A DNA stretch of 64,000 nt from Pseudoalteromonas sp. A601 (lineage in GTDB: Bacteria > Pseudomonadota > Gammaproteobacteria > Enterobacterales > Alteromonadaceae). Numbering within the stretch: the first letter of the stretch is position 1; each line of letters opens with the position of its first letter. Shown here one piece after another: positions 9,244-18,599 of the stretch. The position numbers were made by a program, and so were the translations under genes. The notes under the pieces are model-generated. The model was not told where the DNA came from. It worked only from the letters and a program-made list of their open reading frames with translations, and ran no database searches. The DNA lies in the NCBI RefSeq assembly GCF_002165575.1, contig NZ_MXQF01000018.1, positions 1 through 64,000 of the forward strand, written 5' to 3'.

Positions 9244-11685
9244 ATGATCAAACGCATTGCATGGGGAATCGTGTTTTTATTACTGAGTGTTTTAACACTG
9301 GGTTATGTATTTCGTATGTCTATAACTCAATGGGCTATAGCCCCCTCTTTGAGTCAATCTGGCGTTGAGTTACATTGTTTAGATTGGTCACTAAATTCAA
9401 ATGTTAGCTTAAACGTATCGCGAGTATGTCTGACTTACCAAGGCCATCAAATTGAGCTTGGCGGTATTGTGGTTGATACAAAAAAAGTAACCGTTGGTCG
9501 TGCTAACCTTCGTTTAAATGATAGCGAGAGCGATTCATCAAGTAATGACCCCTTCAAAAAGCTGGCACTTAACTTACCCAAAGGGCGGCCTAAAATTGAG
9601 ATCAAAAGGCTGTTAATTACCCACCCACAACTTCATGATGAACTGGCGGTTAGCGTTGTTGAAGAAAAGCTAAATACATTTGTGATTTCAGGTGATGTTA
9701 CAGCCGAGGTAGCGGTCAACAATCATAAAGTTACTGGCCGTTTTAATCTAACTGATGGATTACTAACAAAGATAAAACCTATACCCGCGCTTACACTAAA
9801 CAGTGAGCATGCATTCACCTTTGACGGATTATCTGTTGATATAAAATCAAGTATAGATACTGAGTTTAGTCAAGAGTTTAGTCAATGCCCTGTGATGCTA
9901 AATGCTTTTGGTGATGTAAATACTCACTACCATTTAAATGATAGGAAAGCGTCGTTAAATGCGCAGCAATTAACGAGTTGGGTAACGTTTGACAGTGACT
10001 GTTTGGCGCTAGTAAATAATCCAGCACAGCGTGAATTTATAGCTAAGCAGCTACCTTTAAAGTGGCAAATCATGCTGAGTGATACAGTGAAGTTTGAAAA
10101 TGAACAACTTGTTATGCCGTCAATGTTATTTAACGCTAAAAATAGTGACGCGAAGCTCAGCCTGACCAACCTAGCAATCAATATTCAGCAGCCATTAGAG
10201 CAAGTCAAAGGCGATATTAAGCTGTTGTTTATCAGTGAAGACATTGAACATATAGCAGTAAATGCAGCTTTGAATAACTTGGCTATAAATGGGGATTACC
10301 AATTAAGCGTTGATGAACTCCCTGGTTTTTTACCTGCATCAGCTCAAAAGTTAACAAGCACAGGTCAATTTAAAATAGCGAATGTTTTACAACTTCAGCA
10401 AAATGCGAATATAACCAGCGAGATTGCTTTTGCTGAGCTTAAGTTTGATAAATTAACAGCAAAGGATTACAAGGCACAGTTTACGACTGAACTTGATGAT
10501 AAACAAAATATAAACGCAAGTTTAAATAGCCAATTACGCTCAGTTACTTATGATCAATATCAACTGCTTGGTGTAAAGAATCAATTATCAGCATCTTCTA
10601 GTTTGGCTGTTGGCGAATTATTTGTGGATTTAAACAGTGAAACTAAACTTACTCAATTTAACAGTGATTTTTTAAACCTGAGTAATATTCGCATAAGCTC
10701 AAAAGGCCTGCCAAGTCGGGCATTGCAAGCCTCACATCATGTATTTATTGATGGTATCGAATTGGTAGCTAGTCACAATGTATCTGCTGTGGAGCATCCA
10801 TTTGAGATAATAATTGCAGAGCAAGCGGTGACTAAACTTAACCCTGTTTTACAGCAGTTTGAGCCACTAGCAACGCTGACCGACGGTAGCTTTAATGGCG
10901 TTGTTCGCGGAGATGTGAATTTGCAGCAGGCAGACTTTATATTACAAGTAGAGCAGCTAAGTGGCTTATACAACGATTATTTAGCGAAGCACTTTAGCAG
11001 CCACCTAACCGGTAGTTACGATTCAGGTCAGCTTAATGTGGCTCCCACTACATTTGAACTAAACGAGTTACGTGCAGGTGCTGTTGTGAGTAACGTGGCA
11101 GGTAATCTAAGCGTTGATAACTCAGTTGCACGCGCTTATCAAATAAGTGGTGATGTGTTAGATGGTCGCTTTACTTTGGATAGCTACAGAGTGACTAAAG
11201 AAGCTCAGCAGTCTCTGGTCACATTTGAAAATATTGATGCCAGTAAATTAATAACCTTAGATGATAAATCAGGTATTACATTAACTGGTAGAGTGAATGG
11301 GCGTTTACCTGTTTACTTGGATCAACAAGGTGTTTCAGTAAGGTCGGGTGAGTTATCAAACCAAGGGACAGGTAAACTAATTATTACTGATAACGCTGCT
11401 TTTGATGCAGTTAAAGCACAGCAACAAGAGCTGAGCCCTATTTTAAGCTTATTGGAAGACTTAGACATTCAAGGTTTAAAAAGCAGTGTCGATTTAAAGC
11501 CAGATGGTTGGCTATATTTAGGTGTTAATCTAAAAGGTTACAATGAGGCGCAAGCGCAGCAGGTTAACTTTAATTACAACCATGAAGAAAATGTATTTAC
11601 ACTCTTAAGAGCACTACGCTTAAGTGATGAGATTACTCAAAAAGTTGAACAAGAGTATTCAACAAAAGGAACTAAAAATGACTAA
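9244..11685 (+). CDS. ydbH: YdbH-family intermembrane phospholipid transport protein
   Basis: AsmA-like repeating beta-groove protein, related to E. coli YdbH, which works with TamB and YhdP in moving phospholipids from inner to outer membrane. The 813-residue protein has one N-terminal membrane anchor (residues about 4-24) and a long, weakly conserved beta-rich periplasmic part, with the most family-like segment at the C terminus (GRVNGRLPVYLDQQGVSVRSG, then LKPDGWLYLGVNLKGYN). Identification relies strongly on context: the next two genes are clear ynbE and ydbL homologues, the same order as in E. coli. The start ATG at 9244 has AAGGAT upstream, immediately after the heptamer repeat. It overlaps ynbE by 8 bp. 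Confidence 0.88.
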   Translation: MIKRIAWGIVFLLLSVLTLGYVFRMSITQWAIAPSLSQSGVELHCLDWSLNSNVSLNVSRVCLTYQGHQIELGGIVVDTKKVTVGRANLRLNDSESDSSSNDPFKKLALNLPKGRPKIEIKRLLITHPQLHDELAVSVVEEKLNTFVISGDVTAEVAVNNHKVTGRFNLTDGLLTKIKPIPALTLNSEHAFTFDGLSVDIKSSIDTEFSQEFSQCPVMLNAFGDVNTHYHLNDRKASLNAQQLTSWVTFDSDCLALVNNPAQREFIAKQLPLKWQIMLSDTVKFENEQLVMPSMLFNAKNSDAKLSLTNLAINIQQPLEQVKGDIKLLFISEDIEHIAVNAALNNLAINGDYQLSVDELPGFLPASAQKLTSTGQFKIANVLQLQQNANITSEIAFAELKFDKLTAKDYKAQFTTELDDKQNINASLNSQLRSVTYDQYQLLGVKNQLSASSSLAVGELFVDLNSETKLTQFNSDFLNLSNIRISSKGLPSRALQASHHVFIDGIELVASHNVSAVEHPFEIIIAEQAVTKLNPVLQQFEPLATLTDGSFNGVVRGDVNLQQADFILQVEQLSGLYNDYLAKHFSSHLTGSYDSGQLNVAPTTFELNELRAGAVVSNVAGNLSVDNSVARAYQISGDVLDGRFTLDSYRVTKEAQQSLVTFENIDASKLITLDDKSGITLTGRVNGRLPVYLDQQGVSVRSGELSNQGTGKLIITDNAAFDAVKAQQQELSPILSLLEDLDIQGLKSSVDLKPDGWLYLGVNLKGYNEAQAQQVNFNYNHEENVFTLLRALRLSDEITQKVEQEYSTKGTKND

Positions 11686-11860
11686 ATGGCTGGTAATACT
11701 TACAGCGCTGGGGTTACTTAGTGCATGTACGCACCGTGTTGAAGTGGCGGCGAAAGAGCCTATCACCATTAACTTAAATGTTAAGGTTGATCATGAAATT
11801 CGAGTGAAAGTTGATAAAGAGCTGGATGATCTATTTGGCGATGACAGTGAATTATTCTAA
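11678..11860 (+). CDS. ynbE: YnbE-type outer membrane lipoprotein
   Basis: A 60-residue lipoprotein that in E. coli multimerises and bridges YdbH to the outer membrane. The signal peptide MTKWLVILTALGLLSAC ends in lipobox LSAC (Cys17). The short mature part is VEVAAKEPITINLNVKVDHEI, almost the E. coli YnbE sequence, ending in an acidic tail DDLFGDDSELF. The true start is the ATG at 11678 with RBS AAAGGA; upstream in-frame codons lie inside ydbH and would bury the signal peptide. It overlaps ydbH by 8 bp and is 9 bp from ydbL, so the three are co-transcribed and probably translationally coupled. Confidence 0.92.
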   Translation: MTKWLVILTALGLLSACTHRVEVAAKEPITINLNVKVDHEIRVKVDKELDDLFGDDSELF

Positions 11861-11869
11861 GGAGCAATT

Positions 11870-12205
11870 ATGAGTTTATTAAAAAATAAAAAGTTAAATG
11901 TGGTCACACTTTTAAGTGCCGTTTTCTTGTCATTTTCTGCTTGGGCACTCACGTTAGATGATGCAAAAAATCAAGGGCTTGTTGGTGAAGACAGCTCAGG
12001 TTATTTAGGTTTGGTCGTACAAAATGCAGAGGCGAAAGCGGTTGTTGATGAAATTAACGCTAAGCGTAAAGCACAGTATTTAAAACTTGCGAAAAAGAAC
12101 AATTTGTCACTTGCTCAAGTAGAAGCGCTGGCAGCAGCGAAAACCATAGAAAAAACCCAAGAAGGGCACTTTGTTGAAGTAAATGGTGAGTGGGTTAAAA
12201 AATAA
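11870..12205 (+). CDS. ydbL: YdbL family (DUF1318) periplasmic protein
   Basis: A 111-residue secreted protein: a Sec signal peptide of about 27 residues ending at AWA, then LTLDDAKNQGLVGEDSSGYLG and a C terminus VEVNGEWVKK, both close to E. coli YdbL. In E. coli YdbL is a periplasmic partner that affects how YnbE assembles on YdbH. It has a strong RBS (AAGGAG) and lies 9 bp after ynbE. Transcription ends at the hairpin at 12231-12259, which closes the ydbH-ynbE-ydbL operon. Confidence 0.92.
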   Translation: MSLLKNKKLNVVTLLSAVFLSFSAWALTLDDAKNQGLVGEDSSGYLGLVVQNAEAKAVVDEINAKRKAQYLKLAKKNNLSLAQVEALAAAKTIEKTQEGHFVEVNGEWVKK

Positions 12206-12230
12206 ACTCAGCGCATTACTCAAGGGCATT

Positions 12231-12259
12231 AAAAACCGAGCTTACATGCTCGGTTTTTT
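12231..12259. terminator. Bidirectional intrinsic terminator
   Basis: AAAAACCGAGC, loop TTACAT, GCTCGGTTTTTT: a perfect 11-bp stem flanked by A- and T-runs. It serves ydbL on the plus strand and the DUF1415 gene on the minus strand. The DUF1415 stop codon lies in the loop. Confidence 0.92.
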
Positions 12260-12802
12260 ACAGTTCTCTAATAAGGCTTGCCAAAAATCGATGCCTTTAC
12301 GGCGTGCTAAATTGATATTGTGTTCAGGGATTGACTCTGGCTCATTATATTCATCTAACGCCGCGCTCATGCTTGCTTCACGTATTAAATGCAACGTGGG
12401 GAAAGGAGCTCGGTTAGTATAATTAGCGGCATCGCTTTCATCGCTATCAGCGAATACATAATCAGGGTGAAAATTCGCTATTTGGTATTTACCTTCAAAT
12501 CCCTGTGCAACGAGTAAAGCATTAGCTAAATCTACTAAATCTAAAAACTCTTCAAAATCACTAAAGCCTTGTTCAAACATGATAAGTGCTGTTTCACGTT
12601 CAGCTAAGCAATTAAGTTGATTGCACTGTTCAAGCATTTCCATTACCGCATCATCGATGCTAATACTTTGGCTGGTAAAATAATGAATACAGTTATTCTC
12701 GACCTCTTTACGAGCAAACGGGCAGAAGTTGTATTTGACGATAACATTTGAGACCCACTGACGAGTTTGTAGTTCTGCTAACGTGACGGTTTGATTGTTC
12801 AT
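12242..12802 (-). CDS. DUF1415 family protein
   Basis: A 186-residue soluble protein of unknown biochemical function. The DUF1415 hallmark is visible: TRQWVSNVIVKYNFCPFAR near residues 14-32, the CPFA motif with a conserved Cys, then ALIMFEQGFSDFEEFLDLVD and IANFHPDYVFADSDESDAANYTNRAP with conserved HP, Asp and Asn residues. It has no signal peptide or membrane segment. It overlaps the 3' end of waaA by 4 bp and is transcribed with it, which ties it loosely to envelope genes. No enzymatic role can be assigned from sequence. Confidence 0.85.
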   Translation of the reverse strand: MNNQTVTLAELQTRQWVSNVIVKYNFCPFARKEVENNCIHYFTSQSISIDDAVMEMLEQCNQLNCLAERETALIMFEQGFSDFEEFLDLVDLANALLVAQGFEGKYQIANFHPDYVFADSDESDAANYTNRAPFPTLHLIREASMSAALDEYNEPESIPEHNINLARRKGIDFWQALLENCKKPSM

Positions 12803-14061
12803 GATTTAATATACTGATTAATTATGGTGAGTGTATTTGCAATAGCGCCTTGGTTACTCATTAGGCATTTATTGGCCTGTATACCGAGTGCTTCACATAA
12901 TTGAGGTTTGTTTGCATATAAGCAAAGTTGTTTATAGAGTTCGTCGCTACTTTTAACTTGTATGCAGCCGCCAAGTGCTATTAACTCTGGGTAAACATGG
13001 TTAAAATTATAGGTATGCGGGCCGGCTATTGCTCCAACAGAAAATGCAGCTGCTTCGAGCGGGTTATGACCACCACGCTCAATTAAACTGCCTCCAATAT
13101 AACTTACTTTAGCCATCCCGTAGAGGCACTGTAATTCACCTAAGGTATCCGCTAATAATACTTGCTCATTAGCATAATTACCTTCGCTCCTGCGGCTAAA
13201 TGTAAGAGAGGAGTCAGTTAATAGGTCGGCAACTTTATTAAATTGTTCTGGATGGCGTGGAGCAATAACCAATAATGCATCAGGGAACTGTGTTAGTAAA
13301 TGTGAGTGAACTTGTAAAATTAGCCCATGCTCAATTGGGTGAGTAGAGCCTGCGACCCAGATAAAGCGTTGCTGATTATAAAGTGCCTTCAATTCAGACA
13401 CTTTTTCAAGTTGCTCTGTGTTTGATTGAATATCAAATTTAATTGAGCCAGTTACGACTACTTTATCAGGCGTTAAGCCGAGCTCAATAAAGCGCTGTGC
13501 ATCTTGTTGGTTATGACTTGCAAGGCGTGTTATTGAGCTCATTATTACTCGGGTTAGTGGCTTTATTTTATTATAACCTTGCTGTGATTTTGCCGATAAA
13601 CGCGCGTTTAATACTAATACTGGAATATCTTTATTTAGGCACTGCGCCATTAAGTTTGGCCAAAGTTCAGTTTCTAAAATACACAGTGCTTGCGGTTGTA
13701 TATTCTTTAAAAAACGGGCTGTTGCCAATGGTAAGTCAAGTGGCAAGTAAAGTGCTTGTACGGAGTCTTTAAAGTTATTTTTTATCTGCTCACGACCTGT
13801 AGGAGTATTACAGGTGATAATAATTGCTAACTCTGGGTGCTGCGATTGTAGTTGCTTTATTAAAGGTGTCGCAGCAAGCACTTCACCCACCGAGGCACAG
13901 TGAATGAGCAAAGGAGAAGCCTTGTTAGCTTTTACAAACCCAAAGCGCTCAGTAAATTGATGGCGATAGGCCTGATTTTTTTTACCCCTTATTGCATATA
14001 GATAAAAAATAATTAGTGGGCTTAATAGATAAAGAATAAGCGAATAACAAAAGCGTGCCAT
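12799..14061 (-). CDS. waaA: 3-deoxy-D-manno-octulosonic acid transferase
   Basis: Membrane-anchored GT30 glycosyltransferase that transfers Kdo from CMP-Kdo to lipid IVA, the first step of LPS core assembly at the inner membrane. The 420-residue protein (E. coli 425) has one N-terminal hydrophobic anchor (about 5-23), catalytic Glu60 in HCASVGEVLAA, and the CMP-Kdo binding block SLIERGGHNPLEAAAF near the C terminus. The first gene of a two-gene unit with DUF1415. It is divergent from the Wzi-family gene at 14215. The waaA-coaD adjacency known in E. coli is broken here: coaD lies 47 kb away. Confidence 0.95.
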   Translation of the reverse strand: MARFCYSLILYLLSPLIIFYLYAIRGKKNQAYRHQFTERFGFVKANKASPLLIHCASVGEVLAATPLIKQLQSQHPELAIIITCNTPTGREQIKNNFKDSVQALYLPLDLPLATARFLKNIQPQALCILETELWPNLMAQCLNKDIPVLVLNARLSAKSQQGYNKIKPLTRVIMSSITRLASHNQQDAQRFIELGLTPDKVVVTGSIKFDIQSNTEQLEKVSELKALYNQQRFIWVAGSTHPIEHGLILQVHSHLLTQFPDALLVIAPRHPEQFNKVADLLTDSSLTFSRRSEGNYANEQVLLADTLGELQCLYGMAKVSYIGGSLIERGGHNPLEAAAFSVGAIAGPHTYNFNHVYPELIALGGCIQVKSSDELYKQLCLYANKPQLCEALGIQANKCLMSNQGAIANTLTIINQYIKS

Positions 14062-14214
14062 TTTTAAGCCTCAAATAATAAAGGGTCATAATAACGTGGA
14101 TACCTAATAAGCTAAATATGAAATTGTTAAAAAGCGTTATTTGAGAGAGTTTTGAGTGTTTAGTTTGCCCTAATTTGGTAATATTTGGCCACTTATTAGA
14201 AAATGTGTGATGTT

Positions 14215-15669
14215 ATGGAATTCAAATTTATCAAAGCTGCAGTCGTAGCCAGTTTTTTAGCTGGTGCGTTTCCAACTATAGCTAGCCCCACGGCTTATTT
14301 ACCAATTGGCATGGATGCGCAGCTTGATCACCAACTAGATACCTTATTTGCATTAACATCGGGCACGCCGATGGCTAAGCCATATCGTCTTACAGAAGTT
14401 GAGGCTGCGTTAAGTAAATTACAAGCTACACAGCCGGCTTTAGTAAGTGCAATTCGTGCTAAAATAAAGCCTTACCAAGGCACTGATAATATCACCCGTG
14501 TCGGTGTAAAACTCACAGTGGATGGTGATAAAACAGTAAAACTTGCCAATCAACGTGGAGTTAGCTCTGATGAATGGGGGCAGGTATTTTTTGAAGGTAT
14601 TTGGCGACCGAACGATTACATGCTAATGCAAGTTGGCGCCGATTACCGCGCCAAACAGAATAAATTTACCAACTATAATAGTTTTATTAGTTTTGCAGGT
14701 GACGACTTACAGCTAAATATTGGCTATAAGGAACATTGGTTTTCACCGTTTAAGCAATCAGCGCAAATAATCTCAACCAATGCCCGTACCTCGCCATCAA
14801 TTTCATTAGGTATGGTGGCGCCAGCGCATAATTGGTGGAACTTTGATTTTGAGCTTTATTACTCTGAGCTTGAGCATGTTGAAAAAGGTATTTTATATCA
14901 AGGTGAACTACATGATGGCACGCCAAAACTAGCTGGTACACATATTAGTATTGAACCTGTAAGCGGTTGGAAAATAGGTTTAAACCGCATGATGCAGTTT
15001 GGTGGCGGTCCTCGCGAAGTAAGTGCTGGGGATGTATTTAAAGCTTTTTTTGATCCTGCTGGTAATGATAACAGCAAACTTGCTGGTGGCCCAGATAATG
15101 AGTTAGGCGATCAATTTGCTTCGATAACCAGCACAGTTAACTTTAATTGGGGGATGCCAACCGAGCTGTATTTTGAATATGGCGGTGAGGATACGAAAGG
15201 CCATAAAAACTATGAATTTGGTAACATATTATATAATTTAGGTATTTTTTTACCTAAATTAACAGACGAACTAGCGCTGCGTTATGAATACACTAGTATG
15301 CATAGCTTGTGGTATAAAAACTATATTTTTCCTGCTAGTGGGAATACTAAGGATGGCTTTGTTATCGGCCATTACGCTGCAGACCAACGTAAATTTAATG
15401 ATGGTGTACCTTCTGATATTCATAGTTTAGAGGTGGCCTACGCCGATACATTTGAATCACTTTGGCGTGCAAAACTGACGATAATTGAGAATGAAAGCGG
15501 CTATATAAATCATGTCGGTGCAGTTAGTGGGCAATATGAACAAGCTATTGAACTACAACTTAGTAATAACCGACAATGGCAAGACTATAATATTGAAACT
15601 ACGCTAACGTATGGCGAAGATGTATTCGGTGATGACTATACATGGTTATCGGTGGCACTTTTTTGGTAA
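14215..15669 (+). CDS. Capsule assembly Wzi family outer membrane protein (copy 1)
   Basis: Predicted outer membrane beta-barrel of the Wzi family, whose E. coli member anchors group 1 capsule at the cell surface. About 484 residues: a signal peptide ending near TIAS, then the typical N-terminal helical segment containing repeated KLQATQPALVSAIRAKI, followed by many amphipathic beta strands and a terminal aromatic residue (SVALFW). The start at 14215 gives a clean signal peptide; an in-frame ATG at 14203 would add MCDV. A second member is encoded at 59211-60617. Which polysaccharide it serves is unknown, since no capsule cluster is in the window. Confidence 0.8.
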   Translation: MEFKFIKAAVVASFLAGAFPTIASPTAYLPIGMDAQLDHQLDTLFALTSGTPMAKPYRLTEVEAALSKLQATQPALVSAIRAKIKPYQGTDNITRVGVKLTVDGDKTVKLANQRGVSSDEWGQVFFEGIWRPNDYMLMQVGADYRAKQNKFTNYNSFISFAGDDLQLNIGYKEHWFSPFKQSAQIISTNARTSPSISLGMVAPAHNWWNFDFELYYSELEHVEKGILYQGELHDGTPKLAGTHISIEPVSGWKIGLNRMMQFGGGPREVSAGDVFKAFFDPAGNDNSKLAGGPDNELGDQFASITSTVNFNWGMPTELYFEYGGEDTKGHKNYEFGNILYNLGIFLPKLTDELALRYEYTSMHSLWYKNYIFPASGNTKDGFVIGHYAADQRKFNDGVPSDIHSLEVAYADTFESLWRAKLTIIENESGYINHVGAVSGQYEQAIELQLSNNRQWQDYNIETTLTYGEDVFGDDYTWLSVALFW

Positions 15670-15730
15670 TTAATAGTCTTAATTGTTTTTAAGTAATTAA
15701 AATACCGCAATAAATTTGAGAGAAATAATT

Positions 15731-16321
15731 ATGTCTAACACTGACTCAGTTGCAGATAGCTATCTTGAAAGCTTAACCCGTCATCAAGCCTTGTTTGAGA
15801 CAATGGAGACGTATCACCCACAAGTAATGCAGTTACTTGAAGTATGCCACAGCGTGTTACAAGCGGGCGGCAAAGTAGTCTGGTTTGGTAATGGTGGTAG
15901 TGCCGCTGATGCACAGCATTTAGCCGCAGAATTTGTGGTACGTTATAAATTAGAGCGTGGCCCTTTGGCATCCATTGCACTTACAACAGATACTTCGATT
16001 TTGACGGCGCATAGCAACGACTATCATTTTGATACCGTGTTTGAACGCCAAGTACAAGCACTCTGCAAGCCTGAAGATTTAGTCATTGGTTTAACAACGT
16101 CAGGTACCAGCGCTAATATTAATTTGGCATTGGCAGCAGCAAATGAAATAGGTGCTTACACTGTTGCATTGACAGGTCGTGATGGTGGCAAAGTTAAAGA
16201 TATCGCAAAATTGCCAATTATTATAAAAGATGATGAAACAGCTCGCATCCAAGAAGCGCATATGTTTATTGGTCATTGGTTATGTGAAGCCATCGATATG
16301 GTTGTTGCGGGGCAAGAGTAA
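15731..16321 (+). CDS. gmhA: Sedoheptulose-7-phosphate isomerase
   Basis: Converts sedoheptulose 7-phosphate to D-glycero-D-manno-heptose 7-phosphate, the first step to ADP-heptose. About 196 residues with an SIS fold: substrate loop [35 protein letters not shown], and the metal/catalytic [14 protein letters not shown] segment near the C terminus. The start at 15731 follows GAGAGAAATAATT; an in-frame TTG at 15716 is less likely. Its stop overlaps the hldE start by one base, so the two steps are co-translated. The non-enterobacterial sequence flavour (SAADAQH) resembles the DiaA/GmhA group, but the hldE coupling supports GmhA. Confidence 0.9.
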   Translation: MSNTDSVADSYLESLTRHQALFETMETYHPQVMQLLEVCHSVLQAGGKVVWFGNGGSAADAQHLAAEFVVRYKLERGPLASIALTTDTSILTAHSNDYHFDTVFERQVQALCKPEDLVIGLTTSGTSANINLALAAANEIGAYTVALTGRDGGKVKDIAKLPIIIKDDETARIQEAHMFIGHWLCEAIDMVVAGQE

Positions 16322-17760
16322 TGGATTTAGGGTTACTTAAAAATTTATCTAACGCAAAGGTATTGGTGGTTGGCGATGTCATGTTGGACCGCTATTGGCA
16401 TGGTGATTCAGGGCGTATATCGCCAGAAGCCCCGGTGCCGATTGTTAAGGTGAGTAAGTTTGAAGACAAAGCCGGTGGCGCAGCCAATGTGGCTAAAAAT
16501 ATTGCTCGGCTAGACGGTAAAGTTGGTTTGCTTGGTTTAATTGGCGAGGATGAAAGTGGTCAAATCCTCGAAAGCATTTTAAATGATGAACGTATTGATT
16601 CGCAGCTAGTCAGTGTGTGTGATTTACCCACTATTTCTAAAATGCGTGTTATTAGTCGCCACCAACAAGTCGTTCGATTAGATTTAGAAGAAAAATTTAC
16701 CGAGCAGCACAGCCAATTATTGTTAAATCGCTTAAAACTTGTTTTAGAACAGTATGATTTTGTGCTTTTTTCAGATTACGATAAAGGCTCGTTGAGCTTA
16801 ATTCAAAAAATGATTCAAGTGGTTAAAGCGGCAGGTAAAACGGTTCTTATTGACCCTAAATCATCAGATTTAAATCAGTACCGTGGTGCTGACTATATTA
16901 CACCAAACTTAAATGAGTTTAAGCTCGCTGGTGGCCAAACTGATTCAGAGCAAAGTTTAACCGACAGCGCGCGCCAACTAATAAAAGATGCCGGTGTTGC
17001 AGCTATGCTCCTTACTCGTTCAGAGCAAGGTATGTCACTGATAAGCGCAAATGAAAAGTACGATTATTCGGCGCAGCAGCTTGAAGTCAGTGATGTAACA
17101 GGCGCTGGCGATACGGTTATCGCAACGCTTGCGGTAATGCTTGGAGCGGGTATGCAGCCAAAAGATGCGGTTGAAGTTGCTAACCTTGCAGCAGGCATTG
17201 CTGTTAGTAAGCTTGGCGCCGCAACAGTTTCCCCTGAAGAGTTGAGTCGTAAACTTGGTCAGTACTTACAAAAAAATGGTGAGCATTACCAAACACCATT
17301 TGATGATGTATTGCAGCATATTGAATTTGCAAAACAAAATGGTGAAACAATTGTGTTTACCAATGGCTGTTTTGATATTTTACATGCAGGTCATGTCCGT
17401 TACTTGGCGCAAGCAAAAGCTCGAGGCGATCGTTTAGTGGTTGGTTTAAATAATGATGAGTCTATTGCACGTTTGAAAGGTCCACAAAGACCTATTAACC
17501 CGCTTGATGAGCGTGCAATGGTACTGAGTGCATTAGCATCAGTTGATTGGGTCATTCCGTTTGGCAGCATTGATGAAGATGACACGCCGGCAAAATTAAT
17601 CGAAAAGATCAGCCCTGATATTTTGGTTAAAGGCGGGGATTACACCGTAGAGCAAATCGCGGGTGCTGAACACGTATTACGCCATGGTGGTAAGGTCGAA
17701 GTGCTGGAGTTTTTAGACGGTTGCTCAACCTCTAAAGTGATCAGCAAAATTAAATCTTAG
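16321..17760 (+). CDS. hldE: Bifunctional heptose 7-phosphate kinase / heptose 1-phosphate adenylyltransferase
   Basis: Carries out two steps of ADP-heptose synthesis. Residues 1-315 form a PfkB-type kinase ([20 protein letters not shown]; catalytic Asp264 in TGAGD). Residues about 340-479 form a nucleotidyltransferase ([12 protein letters not shown], with His355-x-x-His358; later [13 protein letters not shown]). The 479-residue length equals that of E. coli HldE (477), and no fusion junction is broken. It follows gmhA with a 1-base overlap and its 3' end overlaps kdkA on the other strand by 11 bp. Together with gmhB at 19682 the window encodes the route up to ADP-D-heptose; the epimerase hldD was not found. 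Confidence 0.96.
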   Translation: MDLGLLKNLSNAKVLVVGDVMLDRYWHGDSGRISPEAPVPIVKVSKFEDKAGGAANVAKNIARLDGKVGLLGLIGEDESGQILESILNDERIDSQLVSVCDLPTISKMRVISRHQQVVRLDLEEKFTEQHSQLLLNRLKLVLEQYDFVLFSDYDKGSLSLIQKMIQVVKAAGKTVLIDPKSSDLNQYRGADYITPNLNEFKLAGGQTDSEQSLTDSARQLIKDAGVAAMLLTRSEQGMSLISANEKYDYSAQQLEVSDVTGAGDTVIATLAVMLGAGMQPKDAVEVANLAAGIAVSKLGAATVSPEELSRKLGQYLQKNGEHYQTPFDDVLQHIEFAKQNGETIVFTNGCFDILHAGHVRYLAQAKARGDRLVVGLNNDESIARLKGPQRPINPLDERAMVLSALASVDWVIPFGSIDEDDTPAKLIEKISPDILVKGGDYTVEQIAGAEHVLRHGGKVEVLEFLDGCSTSKVISKIKS

Positions 17761-18478
17761 GCTTAAGGGATGACTGGTACGCAGTACTTAATTGCTGCCA
17801 GTCGCTTTGTTGCCAATGCATTACCTGGTTACGGCCATGCTCTTTTTCAAACGAGCGTAGTAAACGCGATATATTCGCTTGCTGCCACTGCTTTTGAACA
17901 GGTTTTATCTCACCTCTATCGAAATCAATAATATACACAGCGCCCGTATTGTCGAATAAGATGTTATTAATGTTTAAATCTGCATGATAAACACCTAAGT
18001 TATGGAACTGTGCGATGGTGTTGCCAATCATTGTTAACTCATCAGCTGTTAAAGCACGCTTTTTTAATACATCTAGTAAGCTTTGTGCACCCTCTATTGC
18101 TTGAGTGATAATATCGCCGCGGTAGATTAAACCGTGCTGAGTAATTTTTGCAGTAATGGGTTTTGGTACGTTGAGGCCCATTTCACAAAGCTTCATCATC
18201 AAAGCAAACTCTTGATAAACGCGGGTCTTTTCAAGGCCAAGGTACAAGTATTGATCGCTTAAAACTTTACCTACTAAACCGCCGCGCCAATAGTGTCTTA
18301 GCACGGCTGTTAATTCTTTATGACAAAAAAACCATGCGGTAGCTCGGCCTTTTTTACTGCCGACTATCTTTTCTTGCTGTTGCCAATATTCTGCATCAAA
18401 CCAATTTAGGCTAATTTGAGCGCTGTACTCTGGGTGGCTCAGAATAATGTGTTGGTTGATTACTTGTTGATTAAACAT
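17750..18478 (-). CDS. kdkA: 3-deoxy-D-manno-octulosonic acid kinase
   Basis: Phosphorylates the Kdo residue of Kdo-lipid IVA at O-4, as in Haemophilus and Vibrio, where the core has a single phosphorylated Kdo. The 242-residue protein is a small lipopolysaccharide kinase (Kdo/WaaP family): [16 protein letters not shown], the catalytic loop [15 protein letters not shown] with its Asp and Asn, and the metal-binding [11 protein letters not shown]. It is a good match in length (E. coli-type WaaP proteins are longer, 265-270). Position inside the core cluster, convergent with hldE, supports the assignment. Confidence 0.9.
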   Translation of the reverse strand: MFNQQVINQHIILSHPEYSAQISLNWFDAEYWQQQEKIVGSKKGRATAWFFCHKELTAVLRHYWRGGLVGKVLSDQYLYLGLEKTRVYQEFALMMKLCEMGLNVPKPITAKITQHGLIYRGDIITQAIEGAQSLLDVLKKRALTADELTMIGNTIAQFHNLGVYHADLNINNILFDNTGAVYIIDFDRGEIKPVQKQWQQANISRLLRSFEKEHGRNQVMHWQQSDWQQLSTAYQSSLKPKI

Positions 18479-18599
18479 GGCAAATATACTTTGTAGCAGG
18501 CAATAACGGTATCTTAACGCGTTTTAATGCCAAGCATAAGTACTTGCAATAGTGAGTGGTTAATTTAAGATCAAGCTCTCGTTAATAATAAAGTGAACA

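Noticed and set aside
12183..12422. Plus-strand frame overlapping the terminator and DUF1415
   Set aside because: It runs through a strong terminator and antisense to a conserved gene.
15731..16321. DiaA (replication initiator) instead of GmhA
   Set aside because: The SIS domain could fit DiaA, but direct coupling to hldE and the core-LPS context favour GmhA.
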